This document shows positions 1 through 6,770 of a stretch of DNA of 8,828 nucleotides, piece after piece. The position numbers and the translations under genes are program-made. Position 1 is the first letter of the stretch, and each line of letters begins with the position of its first letter. Origin of the DNA: Candidatus Defluviibacillus avedoerensis. GTDB lineage: Bacteria; Pseudomonadota; Gammaproteobacteria; Burkholderiales; Burkholderiaceae_C. The notes under the pieces were generated by a model. That model searched no databases. It saw only the letters and a list, made by a program, of their open reading frames with translations, and was not told where the DNA came from. The stretch covers positions 1 through 8,828 of the forward strand of contig JADJBS010000019.1 of assembly GCA_016703665.1 (NCBI GenBank), read 5' to 3'.

Positions 1-300
1 GCGGCATCGGAAATCTGAGGCGTTTCAGATCAATCAAAATATAGAGGCACTGTAAGGTTTAGACTCACATCGTGAAAAGTCAAAGTCTGATCGTGACAGG
101 GTTGACTTTACCTGACACAAGCACCGATTGAGCCTGATTGAGCGAGCGCCGGATGACCTAATTGATGAGGTCCGGGCGCGTGGGTCTGTGGGCGAAGCAA
201 CAGATTAAGGGTATTTTCCGTTTCATTGCTGCCCAGACCTCAAGACCCGGACCCCTGGCTCAATGCCTTTGAGTAGACTACGTTCAACAGGATTTCATCT
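1..300. other. Non-coding leader region with imperfect inverted repeats
   Basis: No credible gene is seen before the ATG at 301. Two imperfect hairpins can be drawn. One pairs gcgcc...gacct (146-159) with aggtc...gggcgc (167-179) around a short loop. The other pairs ggtctg...agcaa (183-200) with ttgctgcccagacc (226-239). They could be transcript structures or the end of an upstream unit, but neither has a terminal T-run. Two copies of atcgtga (69-75 and 90-96), about one 21-bp period apart, recall the repeats at the ends of the IS21 element further right. No clear promoter was recognised. Confidence 0.5.
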
Positions 301-815
301 ATGCAAACCATCTTCACCGGCACCCTCCTCTCCTGCTACGGGCAGGCGTATGTCCAGTTCAAGAATACATTTGACCAAGGCCAGGATCATCGGCGGGGGC
401 AAGTTAACGGCATTCTTGGCGCTGCGGTGCCGACGATCCTGTTTCTTACCTTTGGTCTGCATACCGGTGACGTGTACCTCACCCTCAAGGTGGCACAAGA
501 GCCGCCACCAGTTGATGACTCATGGGAAGAAATTGTTGAAGCGTCCTTCACCATGCCGGCACAAGTTGAGCTTGGTTTGAGAGACTGGGATGGCACCTTT
601 GGCAACCCATTCCCATTGCTGCAGGCAGTTATCGGCACGTTACACGGCCACCAATTTGGGCAGAGAGCTGAGGGCAGACGAGCACGATGCGCAGGGACAG
701 CCCCTGAACGCTATGAACTGACCCTTGGCCAGCGCCAAAATTTCCGATGAGATTCTGAAGGGCACCAGCCCGTGGCGCTTTACTGCGCAATCTTGCCCAA
801 GGCAAAATACGCTGA
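301..815 (+). pseudogene. Unrecognised small protein, first of a three-gene group, frameshifted
   Basis: The reading frame opens at ATG 301 behind an AGGA-type ribosome binding site (289-292), with N-terminus MQTIFTGTLL. It stays open to the TGA at 748-750, but family-like sequence leaves this frame after DWDGTFGNP (about 609) and moves through the other frames. PIAAGSYR lies near 612-635, RYTATNLGR at 639-665, PERYELTL at 704-727, SDEILKGTSP at 744-772, and LAQGKIR ends at the TGA 813-815. Stitched together this gives about 172 residues. Each jump can be repaired by adding one base to a short run (near 608, 634, 701, 725, 741, 769 and 785). A hydrophobic stretch GAAVPTILFLTFGLHTG is present around residues 41-57. 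I have a sense of homologous hypothetical proteins beside SMI1/KNR4 genes, but no function is known to me. It lies 12 nt upstream of the SUKH gene, so the two are probably co-transcribed. Confidence 0.6.
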
Positions 816-827
816 ATTGGGCCCCTC

Positions 828-1462
828 ATGTACACCGAACTTGAAACCCTGCTCAACCGCAAGAATCAGCGCCTGGTGTGCTGCGACAATGAATGGCCTG
901 TTCCCGGCCCGCACCGGCACATTGCGTACATCCGTCACGATGTTGAGCCGCCAGTCGATGCGCAAACGCTTGACGACATCAGAAAACAAGTGGGCGATCT
1001 TCCGGAGATTCTGGCGTTTTACCAGCGCTATGGCAGTGTTCGACTGTATGCCGACACGATTGGAGACGGATCTGCTTTTTTTCATCGCGCTACCCGCCGA
1101 CTGGGCTGGTTTAAAAGAATGCTTCACCGGCTGGATCGAACATCTGGATGAGGACGAACGGTCTGAGTGTTTGCCCGAGTGGGTTGATGACTCACCGTCA
1201 TCGGCGAGGTGCCGCAGTCCGGCAACTATTTCCTGCTTCCGATGGGGGCTGATCGAGGAAAAATCATCGAGTTTGGAAACATGACGGGTTTGAATTCATT
1301 GAACGTGGCCCGAATATGGCCGTGTTTATGGCCACTCTTTGTACCGTTACAAAAGAACTTCTCAATGAGATTCTGGGCCATACACGCTACTGGGACGGCC
1401 AGACCGGCATTCAGTGGTTGTGCGAAGAATATCACTACGATGAACCGCCCGTCGAAGGTTAG
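828..1462 (+). pseudogene. SUKH (SMI1/KNR4-like) family protein, frameshifted
   Basis: SUKH domains are small alpha/beta proteins. In bacteria many act as cytoplasmic immunity proteins against contact-dependent or polymorphic toxins. The start is ATG 828 (MYTELETLLNRKNQR). The frame then reads LPEILAFYQRYGSVRLYADT, the loop and helix region typical of SMI1/KNR4 proteins. At a T7 run (1076-1082) it slips, and the continuation FFIALPADWAGLKECFTGW...HLDEDERSECLPEW lies in another frame. After about 1195 it slips again into VIGEVPQSGNYFLLPMG. After GGAAA (1275-1279) it slips once more into FEFIERGPNMAVFMATL...YWDGQTGIQWLCEEYHYDE, ending at TAG 1460-1462. The reconstruction is about 211 residues, plausible for a full-length member. 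The family call is from pattern recognition, and the immunity role is inferred because no toxin gene is visible. It sits 12 nt after the first gene and 45 nt before the third. Confidence 0.68.
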
Positions 1463-1507
1463 GTCACGATTTTTCATTTTCTGCAACCGATTTTCAAAGG
1501 AGAAACG

Positions 1508-1984
1508 ATGAGCATGACCCTTTGGTTGAACATTCGCGACGGGGAGCACTTCAAAAGCAATGAGGAAGACCATTCAGCCGTTTTTTATCTTCAGGAATCC
1601 CTGGACGAAATGGCATCCTCGCTTGGGGTGAGCCCTCTGAGTGCGTTCTATGACGATACCGATCTTCGGTACAACATGGATGAATCGGGTGAATTTGATG
1701 CCTGTGAAGAGGGCTGGCCTGCATCGGCTGCCAAGTGGTTTCCTGCGGCTGCCGTGCAAGCCTCGGTTTCAGCGATTTTGAGTCATCTTCAAACCCACCC
1801 GATGCCCTTGAGACACAGACGGCTGTGTCAATCCGATGCCATGGAAGAGCTTCGGGATTTTCAGTCAACGCTGACACACGCGGTAGCAGAGCCAGGACAG
1901 TGCACCCTGTGTCATTGGTTGATCGTTAATGCTGATTGGCCCATGAGAGCACCAGGGGGCCGATGCGTAGTCCTGAAGCTCTAA
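1508..1984 (+). CDS. Unrecognised acidic protein, third gene of the group, probably frameshifted near its 3' end
   Basis: A strong ribosome binding site, AAGGAG (1498-1503), precedes ATG 1508, and a second in-frame ATG follows at 1514. The first ~95 residues read cleanly: MSMTLWLNIRDGEHF, then YLQESLDEMASSLGVSPLSA, then FYDDTDLRYNMDESGEFD, then EEGWPASAAKWFPA. They are rich in Asp/Glu, with no signal peptide or membrane segment, so the protein is probably cytoplasmic. The frame stays open to the TAA at 1982-1984 (158 aa). Around 1798, however, the more protein-like continuation PDALETQTAVSI lies in another frame, and it returns near 1834 as DAMEELRDFQSTLTHA. A further shift near 1890 may put the true end at TAA 1927-1929. 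It appears to be a conserved hypothetical protein that accompanies the two genes before it. No function is proposed. Confidence 0.6.
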   Translation: MSMTLWLNIRDGEHFKSNEEDHSAVFYLQESLDEMASSLGVSPLSAFYDDTDLRYNMDESGEFDACEEGWPASAAKWFPAAAVQASVSAILSHLQTHPMPLRHRRLCQSDAMEELRDFQSTLTHAVAEPGQCTLCHWLIVNADWPMRAPGGRCVVLKL

Positions 1985-2247
1985 ACCTGTCCACAGCACT
2001 TGCGCCAAACTGCCCGATGTTGTGGCTCCCACTGTGGGACAGTACGGGATACAGTAAGGCTTCGTGCGCAAATGTGTAACATCCCGAATTTCCCTGCATC
2101 TGGAAGGCGTGGTTCAAAAAATGATTTACAGGTTTTCCAAGGTTTTAACCTTCGCTTCCAATGAAGATGCGGTTTTTACTCCGAAATGGCTTTTTGAGCC
2201 ACGCCGAATCAGTCGTGATTTTGATAGCAGGCCGGTGAGAGCAAGGT
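1985..2247. other. Intergenic region before the OsmC-family gene
   Basis: No gene is supported here. Visible structure is an imperfect inverted repeat, tgtccacag (1988-1996) against ctgtgggaca (2032-2041), and a tight palindrome aaggtt-tt-aacctt (2139-2152) about 95 nt before the OsmC start. The latter could be an operator half or a weak hairpin. Short frames on both strands resemble no family I know. Confidence 0.5.
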
Positions 2248-2719
2248 ATGGCACAGTACAGCGCAGAAGTTCTATGGCTCCGGAATGAGCAAGATTTCGT
2301 CAGCAAACAATACAGAAGAAGGCATTTACTTCGGTTCGATGGCGGAGTCGAAGTCCCCGGCTCTTCGTCACCGCATGTTGTTCCATTGCCAATGTCAGAC
2401 GCTGCGGCAGTCGATCCTGAGGAGGCATTCGTGGCCTCCCTTTCAAGCTGTCATATGCTGTGGTTCCTCTGCGTTGCAGCCAAACGCAAGTTCTGCGTAG
2501 ATCGTTACTTAGATGCTGCGGTTGGGGTGATGGGGAAAAACCCCGATGGAAAGATGGTCATGCTGACGGTAACACTAAACCGAAGTCCAATTTTCTGGTG
2601 ACCATGTGCCAACCCTGGAGCAGCTAAATCAGATGCACCACGAGGCACATGAAGAGTGCTTCATTGCAAACTCGGTGAAGACGCAAATTCGTTGCGAGCC
2701 GGTGTATGTTGCCCTCTAA
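2248..2719 (+). pseudogene. OsmC-family protein (peroxiredoxin-like), single frameshift
   Basis: OsmC/Ohr-family proteins are cytoplasmic thiol-dependent peroxidases or related stress proteins. The start is ATG 2248 (MAQYSAEVLW), with a weak purine-rich stretch upstream. The diagnostic block VDPEEAFVASLSSCHMLWFL covers residues 55-74 and carries the first conserved Cys (C68). At the AAA run 2577-2579 the frame slips: the open frame ends at 2601 after NRSPIFW. One base earlier in register the family C-terminus continues as FSGDHVPTLEQLNQMHHEAH, then EECFIANSVKTQIRCEPVYV, ending at TAA 2717-2719. That part carries the second conserved Cys (in EECFIANS). Removing one A restores a ~156-residue protein of normal length. 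The stop codon lies inside the R'' side of the attC-like site that follows, as is usual for integron cassette genes. The family is secure, the substrate is not. Confidence 0.85.
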
Positions 2720-2771
2720 TATTTCATTCCAGCCGACCGCCTCCACTGGCGGCTCAATTCAAATGTTAGGA
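2714..2771 (+). other. attC-like integron recombination site
   Basis: An imperfect inverted repeat lies between the OsmC stop and the next gene. The left side is ctctaatatttcattccagc followed by cgaccgcc. The right side is ggcggctcaattcaaatgtt followed by agga. The arms match at about 15 of 22 positions and close on a ccgcc/ggcgg stem with a tccact loop. GTTAGG at 2765-2770 fits the start of the conserved R' box GTTRRRY, and ctctaat takes the place of the complementary R'' box, with its last base degenerate. The internal words ttcattc-agccga and ggct-aattca are the hallmark of 59-base elements. Location supports the call, since the stop codon of the upstream gene is inside it and the next gene starts just after it. 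Confidence 0.75.
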
Positions 2772-2801
2772 TGCCTGATGTTTCCATCAAAAGAGAAGCG
2801 T

Positions 2802-3054
2802 ATGCAACGCTGGACTGTCACAAGGGCCAAAGGCATGCGCCGCTTCATTTTTGTTAACGGTGTTCTCGGCTGGGGGCTAATGATGGGCATCTCGTGGTCG
2901 CTCGTCATGTGGATTGTCGGCGCTATGCCAAATCCAAGTGTTCAGGTCCCTGTCGCACTGGTGTTCTTTCCCTTGATCCGGCGTTGCGTGGGGCTGGTTT
3001 GTGTGGCGTACTTCTGAAAAAGCCTTCGTAGCCCATGAACAACAGGCATCTTGA
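2802..3054 (+). pseudogene. Small integral membrane protein in cassette-like position, single frameshift
   Basis: The preferred start is ATG 2802 (MQRWTVTRAKGMRRFI), preceded by AAGAGAAG (2790-2797). An in-frame ATG at 2778 would add eight residues. A basic N-terminus leads into a hydrophobic segment VNGVLGWGLMMGISWSLVMW at about residues 18-37, and a second, VPVALVFFPLIG, at about 48-59. The uninterrupted frame ends at 3017, but the shift is repaired by dropping one C of the pair at 2978-2979. It then reads VAWGWFVWRTSEKAFVAHEQ and ends QAS at TGA 3052-3054, giving about 84 residues with two membrane helices. I do not recognise a named family, and function is unknown. Such short two-helix proteins are common in integron cassettes, and this one is bracketed by two palindromes. 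Confidence 0.65.
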
Positions 3055-3056
3055 TA

Positions 3057-3109
3057 AACAGCGTTTATCTTGCGCGGCGGGCTTCTCGGCGCGCAAACTA
3101 CACGCTGTT
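3057..3109. repeat. Nested palindrome of attC-like geometry between membrane and HAD genes
   Basis: The outer arms aacagcgt (3057-3064) and acgctgtt (3102-3109) are perfectly complementary (8 bp). The inner arms ttgcgcg (3070-3076) and cgcgcaa (3090-3096) are perfectly complementary (7 bp). The unpaired spacers between outer and inner arms are exactly 5 nt on both sides (ttatc and actac), around a 13-nt apical loop. It starts 2 nt after the stop of the membrane-protein gene. The symmetric two-box layout is that of an attC site, but the right box reads GTTCGGT, not a clean GTTRRRY. It could instead be a hairpin terminator, although no T-run follows. Confidence 0.6.
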
Positions 3110-3131
3110 CGGTAGGCATTGAAGACGCTCG

Positions 3132-3593
3132 ATGCAATCAACTCGCCCAACTGTACTGGCCCTCGACCTTGAGGGAACACTCATCTCAAACGCGATGAGT
3201 CAAATTCCACGACCTGGTCTCTTTGAATTCCTGTCGCGATGCCACGCGTTGTTTCCACGCGTTGTGATGTTCACCGCCGTCGCGGAGGAAAAATTCAGAA
3301 CCATCGCAAGGCTTCTTGTCGAGGAGCGGATGGTGCCCGAGTGGTACTCGACCATCGAGTACATACGCTGGCAAGGCAAGACAAAAGACCTTAACTTCAT
3401 TCCTGGGGTCCACCCGCGCGATGCGTTGCTTGTCGATGACTTCGAGGAGTTTGTTCATCCAGGACAGGAGTCACAATGGTTGCAGGTCGAGTACTTCGAC
3501 TACCCATACCCGGACACAGACTCGGGACTTGCGAAGATGCTGAAGCTTTTGGAGCAGTATGGCGACATACGCTTAACCCTTCCATCGAACTAA
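3132..3593 (+). CDS. HAD-superfamily, NIF/FCP1-like phosphatase
   Basis: This is one of the few genes here with a single open frame: 153 residues from ATG 3132 (MQSTRPTVLALDLEGTLIS) to TAA 3591-3593, about normal for a cap-less HAD phosphatase. Motif I is D12-L-E14-G-T16, where D12 is the expected nucleophile. The usual second Asp is Glu, as seen in some HAD subfamilies. VVMFTA (44-49) gives the motif II Thr (T48), GKTKDL (82-87) supplies the motif III Lys, and LLVDD (99-103) supplies the acidic motif IV for Mg2+. Together these predict a soluble phosphohydrolase of unknown substrate, and the NIF-type resemblance suggests phosphoprotein or small phosphoester. There is no signal peptide. It follows the palindrome at 3057-3109, which fits a gene cassette. 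The ribosome binding site is weak (GAAG at 3121-3124). Confidence 0.82.
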   Translation: MQSTRPTVLALDLEGTLISNAMSQIPRPGLFEFLSRCHALFPRVVMFTAVAEEKFRTIARLLVEERMVPEWYSTIEYIRWQGKTKDLNFIPGVHPRDALLVDDFEEFVHPGQESQWLQVEYFDYPYPDTDSGLAKMLKLLEQYGDIRLTLPSN

Positions 3594-3676
3594 GACCCAA
3601 TGGCAGACCGCGCCACACTGGCAAGCCATTCCCGGCTTGGCTCGGTTTGCTGCCCGGCCCGTGTCAAGCGAAAGGT

Positions 3677-3687
3677 GGGGGGGGGGG
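3677..3687 (+). repeat. G11 homopolymer tract
   Basis: Eleven consecutive G residues lie 48 nt before the ATG at 3736, in the 142-bp gap after the HAD gene. Such a tract is prone to slippage and to miscounting in sequencing. It lies upstream of a start codon, so length change could alter promoter spacing, but no promoter boxes were recognised around it. The rest of the gap holds a small aagcc/ggctt hairpin. Confidence 0.6.
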
Positions 3688-3735
3688 TGAGACCTGTACA
3701 CAAATCATCGAGTCATCAATCAACAGGGAGCAAGC

Positions 3736-3804
3736 ATGAATTGGTTTCTTCTCGCTTTACTGCGTATTCCGGTGATCGTGACCGGTGATTCCGGTCGATC
3801 GTGA
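3736..3804 (+). pseudogene. 5' fragment of a probable DUF805 membrane protein, cut by the IS element
   Basis: ATG 3736 follows a good ribosome binding site (AGGGAG, 3725-3730) and encodes MNWFLLALLR. This strongly resembles the N-terminus of DUF805 inner-membrane proteins, which typically begin MNW-hydrophobic and continue with an FSGRARR-E-W motif. From about 3761 the sequence is the left end of the IS21 element, and the frame runs into a stop at 3802-3804. Only about eight native codons remain. No DUF805 remainder is found right of the element. The identification rests on a very short stretch, and the good start context is the main support. Confidence 0.45.
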
Positions 3805-3808
3805 CCGG
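3766..3808 (+). repeat. Left terminal repeats of the IS21 element
   Basis: Two tandem copies of the same motif: attccggtgatcgtgaccgg at 3766-3785, and a copy with one extra base (attccggtc-gatcgtgaccgg) at 3788-3808. The repeat period is about 22 bp. In IS21 elements such multiple terminal repeats bind the transposase IstA. The same motif recurs inverted at the right end. Confidence 0.85.
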
Positions 3809-3839
3809 TTGCGCAGCGTGCAAGAGTTGCGCTGCGCAA
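3809..3839. repeat. Perfect 10-bp inverted repeat just inside the IS left end
   Basis: ttgcgcagcg (3809-3818) and cgctgcgcaa (3830-3839) are exact reverse complements around an 11-nt loop. It abuts the inner left terminal repeat. As RNA it would make a strong hairpin on transcripts entering from the left flank, so it may shield the element from read-in transcription or end istB transcripts. No T-run is present on either strand, so this role is inferred. Confidence 0.7.
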
Positions 3840-3936
3840 ATTGTATTGTGGGATTGCGCATTGCTCGAAACTGGCCCGGTTTTCTGGCGCTTTTGGAGTC
3901 AAAAAGGGGATTCAAGAAGTCCGGGGGTGGGGCCAC

Positions 3937-3974
3937 CGGGCGCAGCCCGTAGGGGCGGGGCAGGACGCTGCCCC
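3937..3974. repeat. Two GC-rich hairpins in the region after istB
   Basis: cgggc-gca-gcccg (3937-3949) is a perfect 5-bp stem. ggggcag-gacg-ctgcccc (3957-3974) is a perfect 7-bp stem with a 4-nt loop. Both lie about 100-135 nt beyond the istB stop on its downstream side, so they may shape or terminate the istAB transcript. No U-tract follows the stem in the istB direction. Confidence 0.5.
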
Positions 3975-4071
3975 GGGCAAGCGCAGCGCGTCAGGCCAAA
4001 GGCATCAGGCCGGGGGCGCGGTCACATATGCCACCGGCGGCGACCAGGCCGTCTCAAGGCTTCTGCTTTGA

Positions 4072-4914
4072 TCAGCCAGTTATCCACGGCGGGCGTGATC
4101 GCAGCACCGTCGCGCGAATGGTGTCTTTTGTCTGCTCTACTCTGGCAGGTTTGTGGGCGCCCTGCGCTTTGCTCGACGTTGTCGATTTTGTGCCCGAGCG
4201 CAGCGACTCACCCATCAAGTTGAAGCGGTGATTTTTCTGCATCACCCGATCCAGGATCGCATCGGCGACAGTGGCATCGCCAATCCACGCATGCCAATGC
4301 TCGATGGGCAACTGGCTGGTAATGATTGTGGCCTTGTTGCCAGCGCGGTCATCGATGATCTCCAGCAAATCGGCGCGCGTTTGGGCATCAATGCCGGCCA
4401 TGCCCCAGTCGTCAAGCAGCAGCACATCCGTCTTGGCCAGGGCGATCAGCCACTTGCCAAAGGTGCCATTGCCGTGGCGCATACGCAACTCCTCCCCCAG
4501 CCGGGGAACCCGCAGGTAGAGCGCTGTATGCCCGCGCCTGCAAGCGTACTGTGCCAACGCACATCCCAGCCAGGTCTTGCCCGCACCAGTGAGCCCGGTG
4601 ATCAGTACGCTGTGGCCGCTGTCGATCCAATTGCCCAGGGCCAGGCTCATCACCGCGCTGCGATCCAGGCCCCGCCCGGCACGCGTGTCGATATCTTCGA
4701 TGCACGCCTGTGGGAATTTCAGGCAAGCAGCCTTGAGCAGACGGGCCTGGCGCTTGTCGCTGCGCCAATGTACCTCACGGTCCACCAGCAGGGCCAGTCG
4801 CTCCTCAAAGCTCATTGCCGTCAGACCAGCCTGGGTAAGCTGCTCCTGCAAGCCGCCGGCCATGCCGGCGAGTTTGAGCGAGCGTAGTTGCTCCAATGTC
4901 GTGTTCATCATCAT
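4072..4914 (-). CDS. istB: IS21 helper ATPase IstB
   Basis: IstB is the AAA+ (DnaC-like) ATPase that loads on DNA and licenses IstA for transposition. From the first of three successive ATGs (4914, MMMNTTLEQLRSLKLAGMAG) to the stop at 4072 it has 280 residues, slightly longer than the usual ~250-265. It shows the IstB N-terminal helix block, Walker A GLTGAGKT (107-114), Walker B DVLLLDDW (163-170), a sensor region ATIITSQLPIEHWHAW (195-210) and the family signature DAILDRVMQ...GESLR near 218-239. The frame is open further upstream to 5055, but that segment lacks IstB features. The ATG cluster at 4906-4914 starts the conserved part. About 90 nt separate it from the istA stop. The C-terminal ~40 residues look low in conservation. 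No frameshift is seen. Confidence 0.93.
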   Translation of the reverse strand: MMMNTTLEQLRSLKLAGMAGGLQEQLTQAGLTAMSFEERLALLVDREVHWRSDKRQARLLKAACLKFPQACIEDIDTRAGRGLDRSAVMSLALGNWIDSGHSVLITGLTGAGKTWLGCALAQYACRRGHTALYLRVPRLGEELRMRHGNGTFGKWLIALAKTDVLLLDDWGMAGIDAQTRADLLEIIDDRAGNKATIITSQLPIEHWHAWIGDATVADAILDRVMQKNHRFNLMGESLRSGTKSTTSSKAQGAHKPARVEQTKDTIRATVLRSRPPWITG

Positions 4915-5003
4915 GGTGTATTTCTTTGGGTTTGGGTGTTGGTTGTCGGGTTGACTTCTTTGTGCTTGCATCGCTGCCATAGGTAACCGAAGCCTGCGTG
5001 ATC

Positions 5004-6535
5004 TCAGTGGTAATGCTCGGGCCCACGCACGTTGGCATGCGCTGGACTGACCCACTCGGGCACGGTGCTGGGGGCCACTTGATCGCGCCCATTGGCCAGA
5101 ATGTCGCGCACATGGCCGCTTCTGGTGGTGCCCAATACCAGCGCGATCACACAGGCTGCCTCCAGCCTGGGTTTGCCGTAGCGTTTTGCCAGTGACAGCA
5201 GCCCCAGACAGGCTCGGTATCCATGCTCTGGATGCTCGCGCGTGCTCAGCATGCGCGTGACTAGGCTGCCCGTGGCCACCCCGATGTCTTGGCCCCAGTG
5301 GATCAGCCGCTCAGGGTTCCACTGCAGGTGCGCCCGGTGGGCTTTGGACAGATGCTCGGGCAGGGTTGTAAATTTGCCCTTGTGGGCGCTGCGAACATGG
5401 CTTGCCACACGCGCGCCGCGATGCAATACCTCCACGATGCGCTGTGTGACACGCGCCTCCAGCGTGCGACCAACCAGGGCGTGCGGTACGCTGTAGTAGT
5501 GCTCCTCAAACGCGATGTGGGAGTCGATATGAACCTTTACCGTCTTGTAGGTGGCCAACTCCCAGGTTTGCATTGGCAGGGCCCGCAGGGCCGGGGCGTC
5601 GATTTCGGCGAACACACTGGCGCGGCATCCGGGGAGCTTCTGAAACGCTTTGGCGTTGAGCTGTTGGAGCAGCGGCGCAATGGCCTCGTTGACCTCATCG
5701 ACGCTGTCAAACCGCTGATGGCGCAGGCGCATCAGGATCCAGCGTTCCACCACCTGTACGGCCGATTCGGCCTTGGCCTTATCCTGCGGATGGCGTGGTC
5801 GCGCTGGCAGAACCGAGGTGCCGTAATGACGGGCAAAGTCGAGCACCGTGTCATTGGCGCGAGGCTCGTAGCGGTCCGGGTTGGCAATCATGGCCCTGGG
5901 GTTGTCGGGCACGATGAGTGCTGTGCAACCGCCATAAAAGCGCAGTGCCTGTGCCGTGGCACCGAGCCAATCTGCCATGGTTTCACTTGGGGTGGCATAG
6001 GCGAATGTATAGCCCGAGGCACCCAGCGCGGAGACAAAGATGTGGGCTCGGCTGGCGTTCGCCAAGGCGACCGTGAGGCCGGCGTAGTCGATGAAGAGTT
6101 TTTCTCCGGCGCGGTGGATCTGGCGCATTGAGCGCTTGAGGGTTTGGGCGAAACGGCGGTAGTTCTCACAGAACTGGGAGTAGCTGTGGATGGAGCCATC
6201 GGGGTGGCGCTCGCTGTGCTCTTGCCACAGCAGCATCAGGGTCATCCCCTTGCGTTGGAGCTCCTGGCGTACCTGGGCGTAGTCGGGAGCCACGAAGCCG
6301 CTGGCACGCTGGGGCGCACCACCCATCAAGCGGTCGTGCAGTGCCGTCTCGTCCATAGCTTGGATTTGCGGCCAAGACGCAGGCCAGCGGCGTCGGCAAG
6401 CTTGACGTATTTGGCGACCACGCCTTTGGAGATGCCAAGCGAGTCGGCGATGTGCTGGTGGGAGTGGTGGAGTTCGAGTTTGAGACGCAGGACGTCTTTG
6501 ATGTGACGCATAGTGATCCTTCGGGTATCGGGCAT
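5004..6535 (-). pseudogene. istA: IS21 transposase IstA, one frameshift near the N-terminus
   Basis: IstA is the DDE transposase that binds the terminal repeats and cuts and joins the element. The start is taken at ATG 6535 (MPDTRRITMRHIKDVL), with GGAAAG six nt upstream. An in-frame ATG at 6511, with its own AAGGA, is equally possible. Residues 8-50 form the N-terminal HTH (HQHIADSLGISKGVVAKYVK). At about 6378 the frame slips, and SWPQIQAMDETALHDRL continues in the next frame to the stop at 5004. One added base repairs it and gives about 510 residues, normal for IstA. DDE residues on the repaired numbering are about D150 (FIDYAG), D211 (IVPDNP) and E257 (DKAKAESAVQVVERW). A C-terminal Mu-transposase-like beta-rich domain (AFEEHYYSVPHALVGRTLEA) follows. 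istB lies downstream. Confidence 0.88.
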
Positions 6536-6544
6536 GTCGGCTTT

Positions 6545-6559
6545 CCAGCAAAAAGCTGG
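6545..6559 (-). promoter_or_regulatory. Small hairpin immediately upstream of the istA ribosome binding site
   Basis: On the istA strand, ccagc-ttttt-gctgg is a perfect 5-bp stem with a T5 loop, ending directly before GGAAAG and the ATG at 6535. Folding it would partly hide the Shine-Dalgarno region in read-through transcripts. Limiting transposase translation is a plausible role, but is inferred only from position. Confidence 0.35.
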
Positions 6560-6684
6560 CAAGACTACCCGCATCGGGTTGGGACAAATATGCGCAGCTC
6601 CTGCACGCCGCTTGGTCGATTCTTTGGGCTGCGGTGACCCCGCAATTCAGCGTCGCGACACACCAACCGGGGAGCCCCGCAAGT

Positions 6685-6770
6685 CGGTCACGATAAACCG
6701 GAATGCGCGGTCACGATAAACCAGAATCGCCGGTCACGATCAGCCGGAATGACCGGTCACGAAGCCGAAT
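6685..6770 (-). repeat. Right terminal repeats of the IS21 element
   Basis: Read on the plus strand there are three good copies of the inverted motif: cggtcacgataaaccggaat (6685-6704), cggtcacgataaaccagaat (6708-6727), and one with core cggtcacgatcagccggaat (6731-6750). A shorter, degenerate fourth copy, ccggtcacgaagccgaat, lies at 6753-6770. The period is about 22-23 bp, as at the left end. The fourth copy lines up with the outermost left repeat, so it is probably the true outer end. Confidence 0.78.

Noticed and set aside
4153..4887. Long plus-strand open frame of 244 codons opposite istB
   Set aside because: It lies antisense to the clearly recognisable IstB gene, has no family features and is explained by GC-rich codon use on the other strand.
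5289..6131. Plus-strand open frame of 280 codons opposite istA
   Set aside because: The opposite strand encodes the IstA catalytic and C-terminal domains with DDE residues, so this frame is a shadow.
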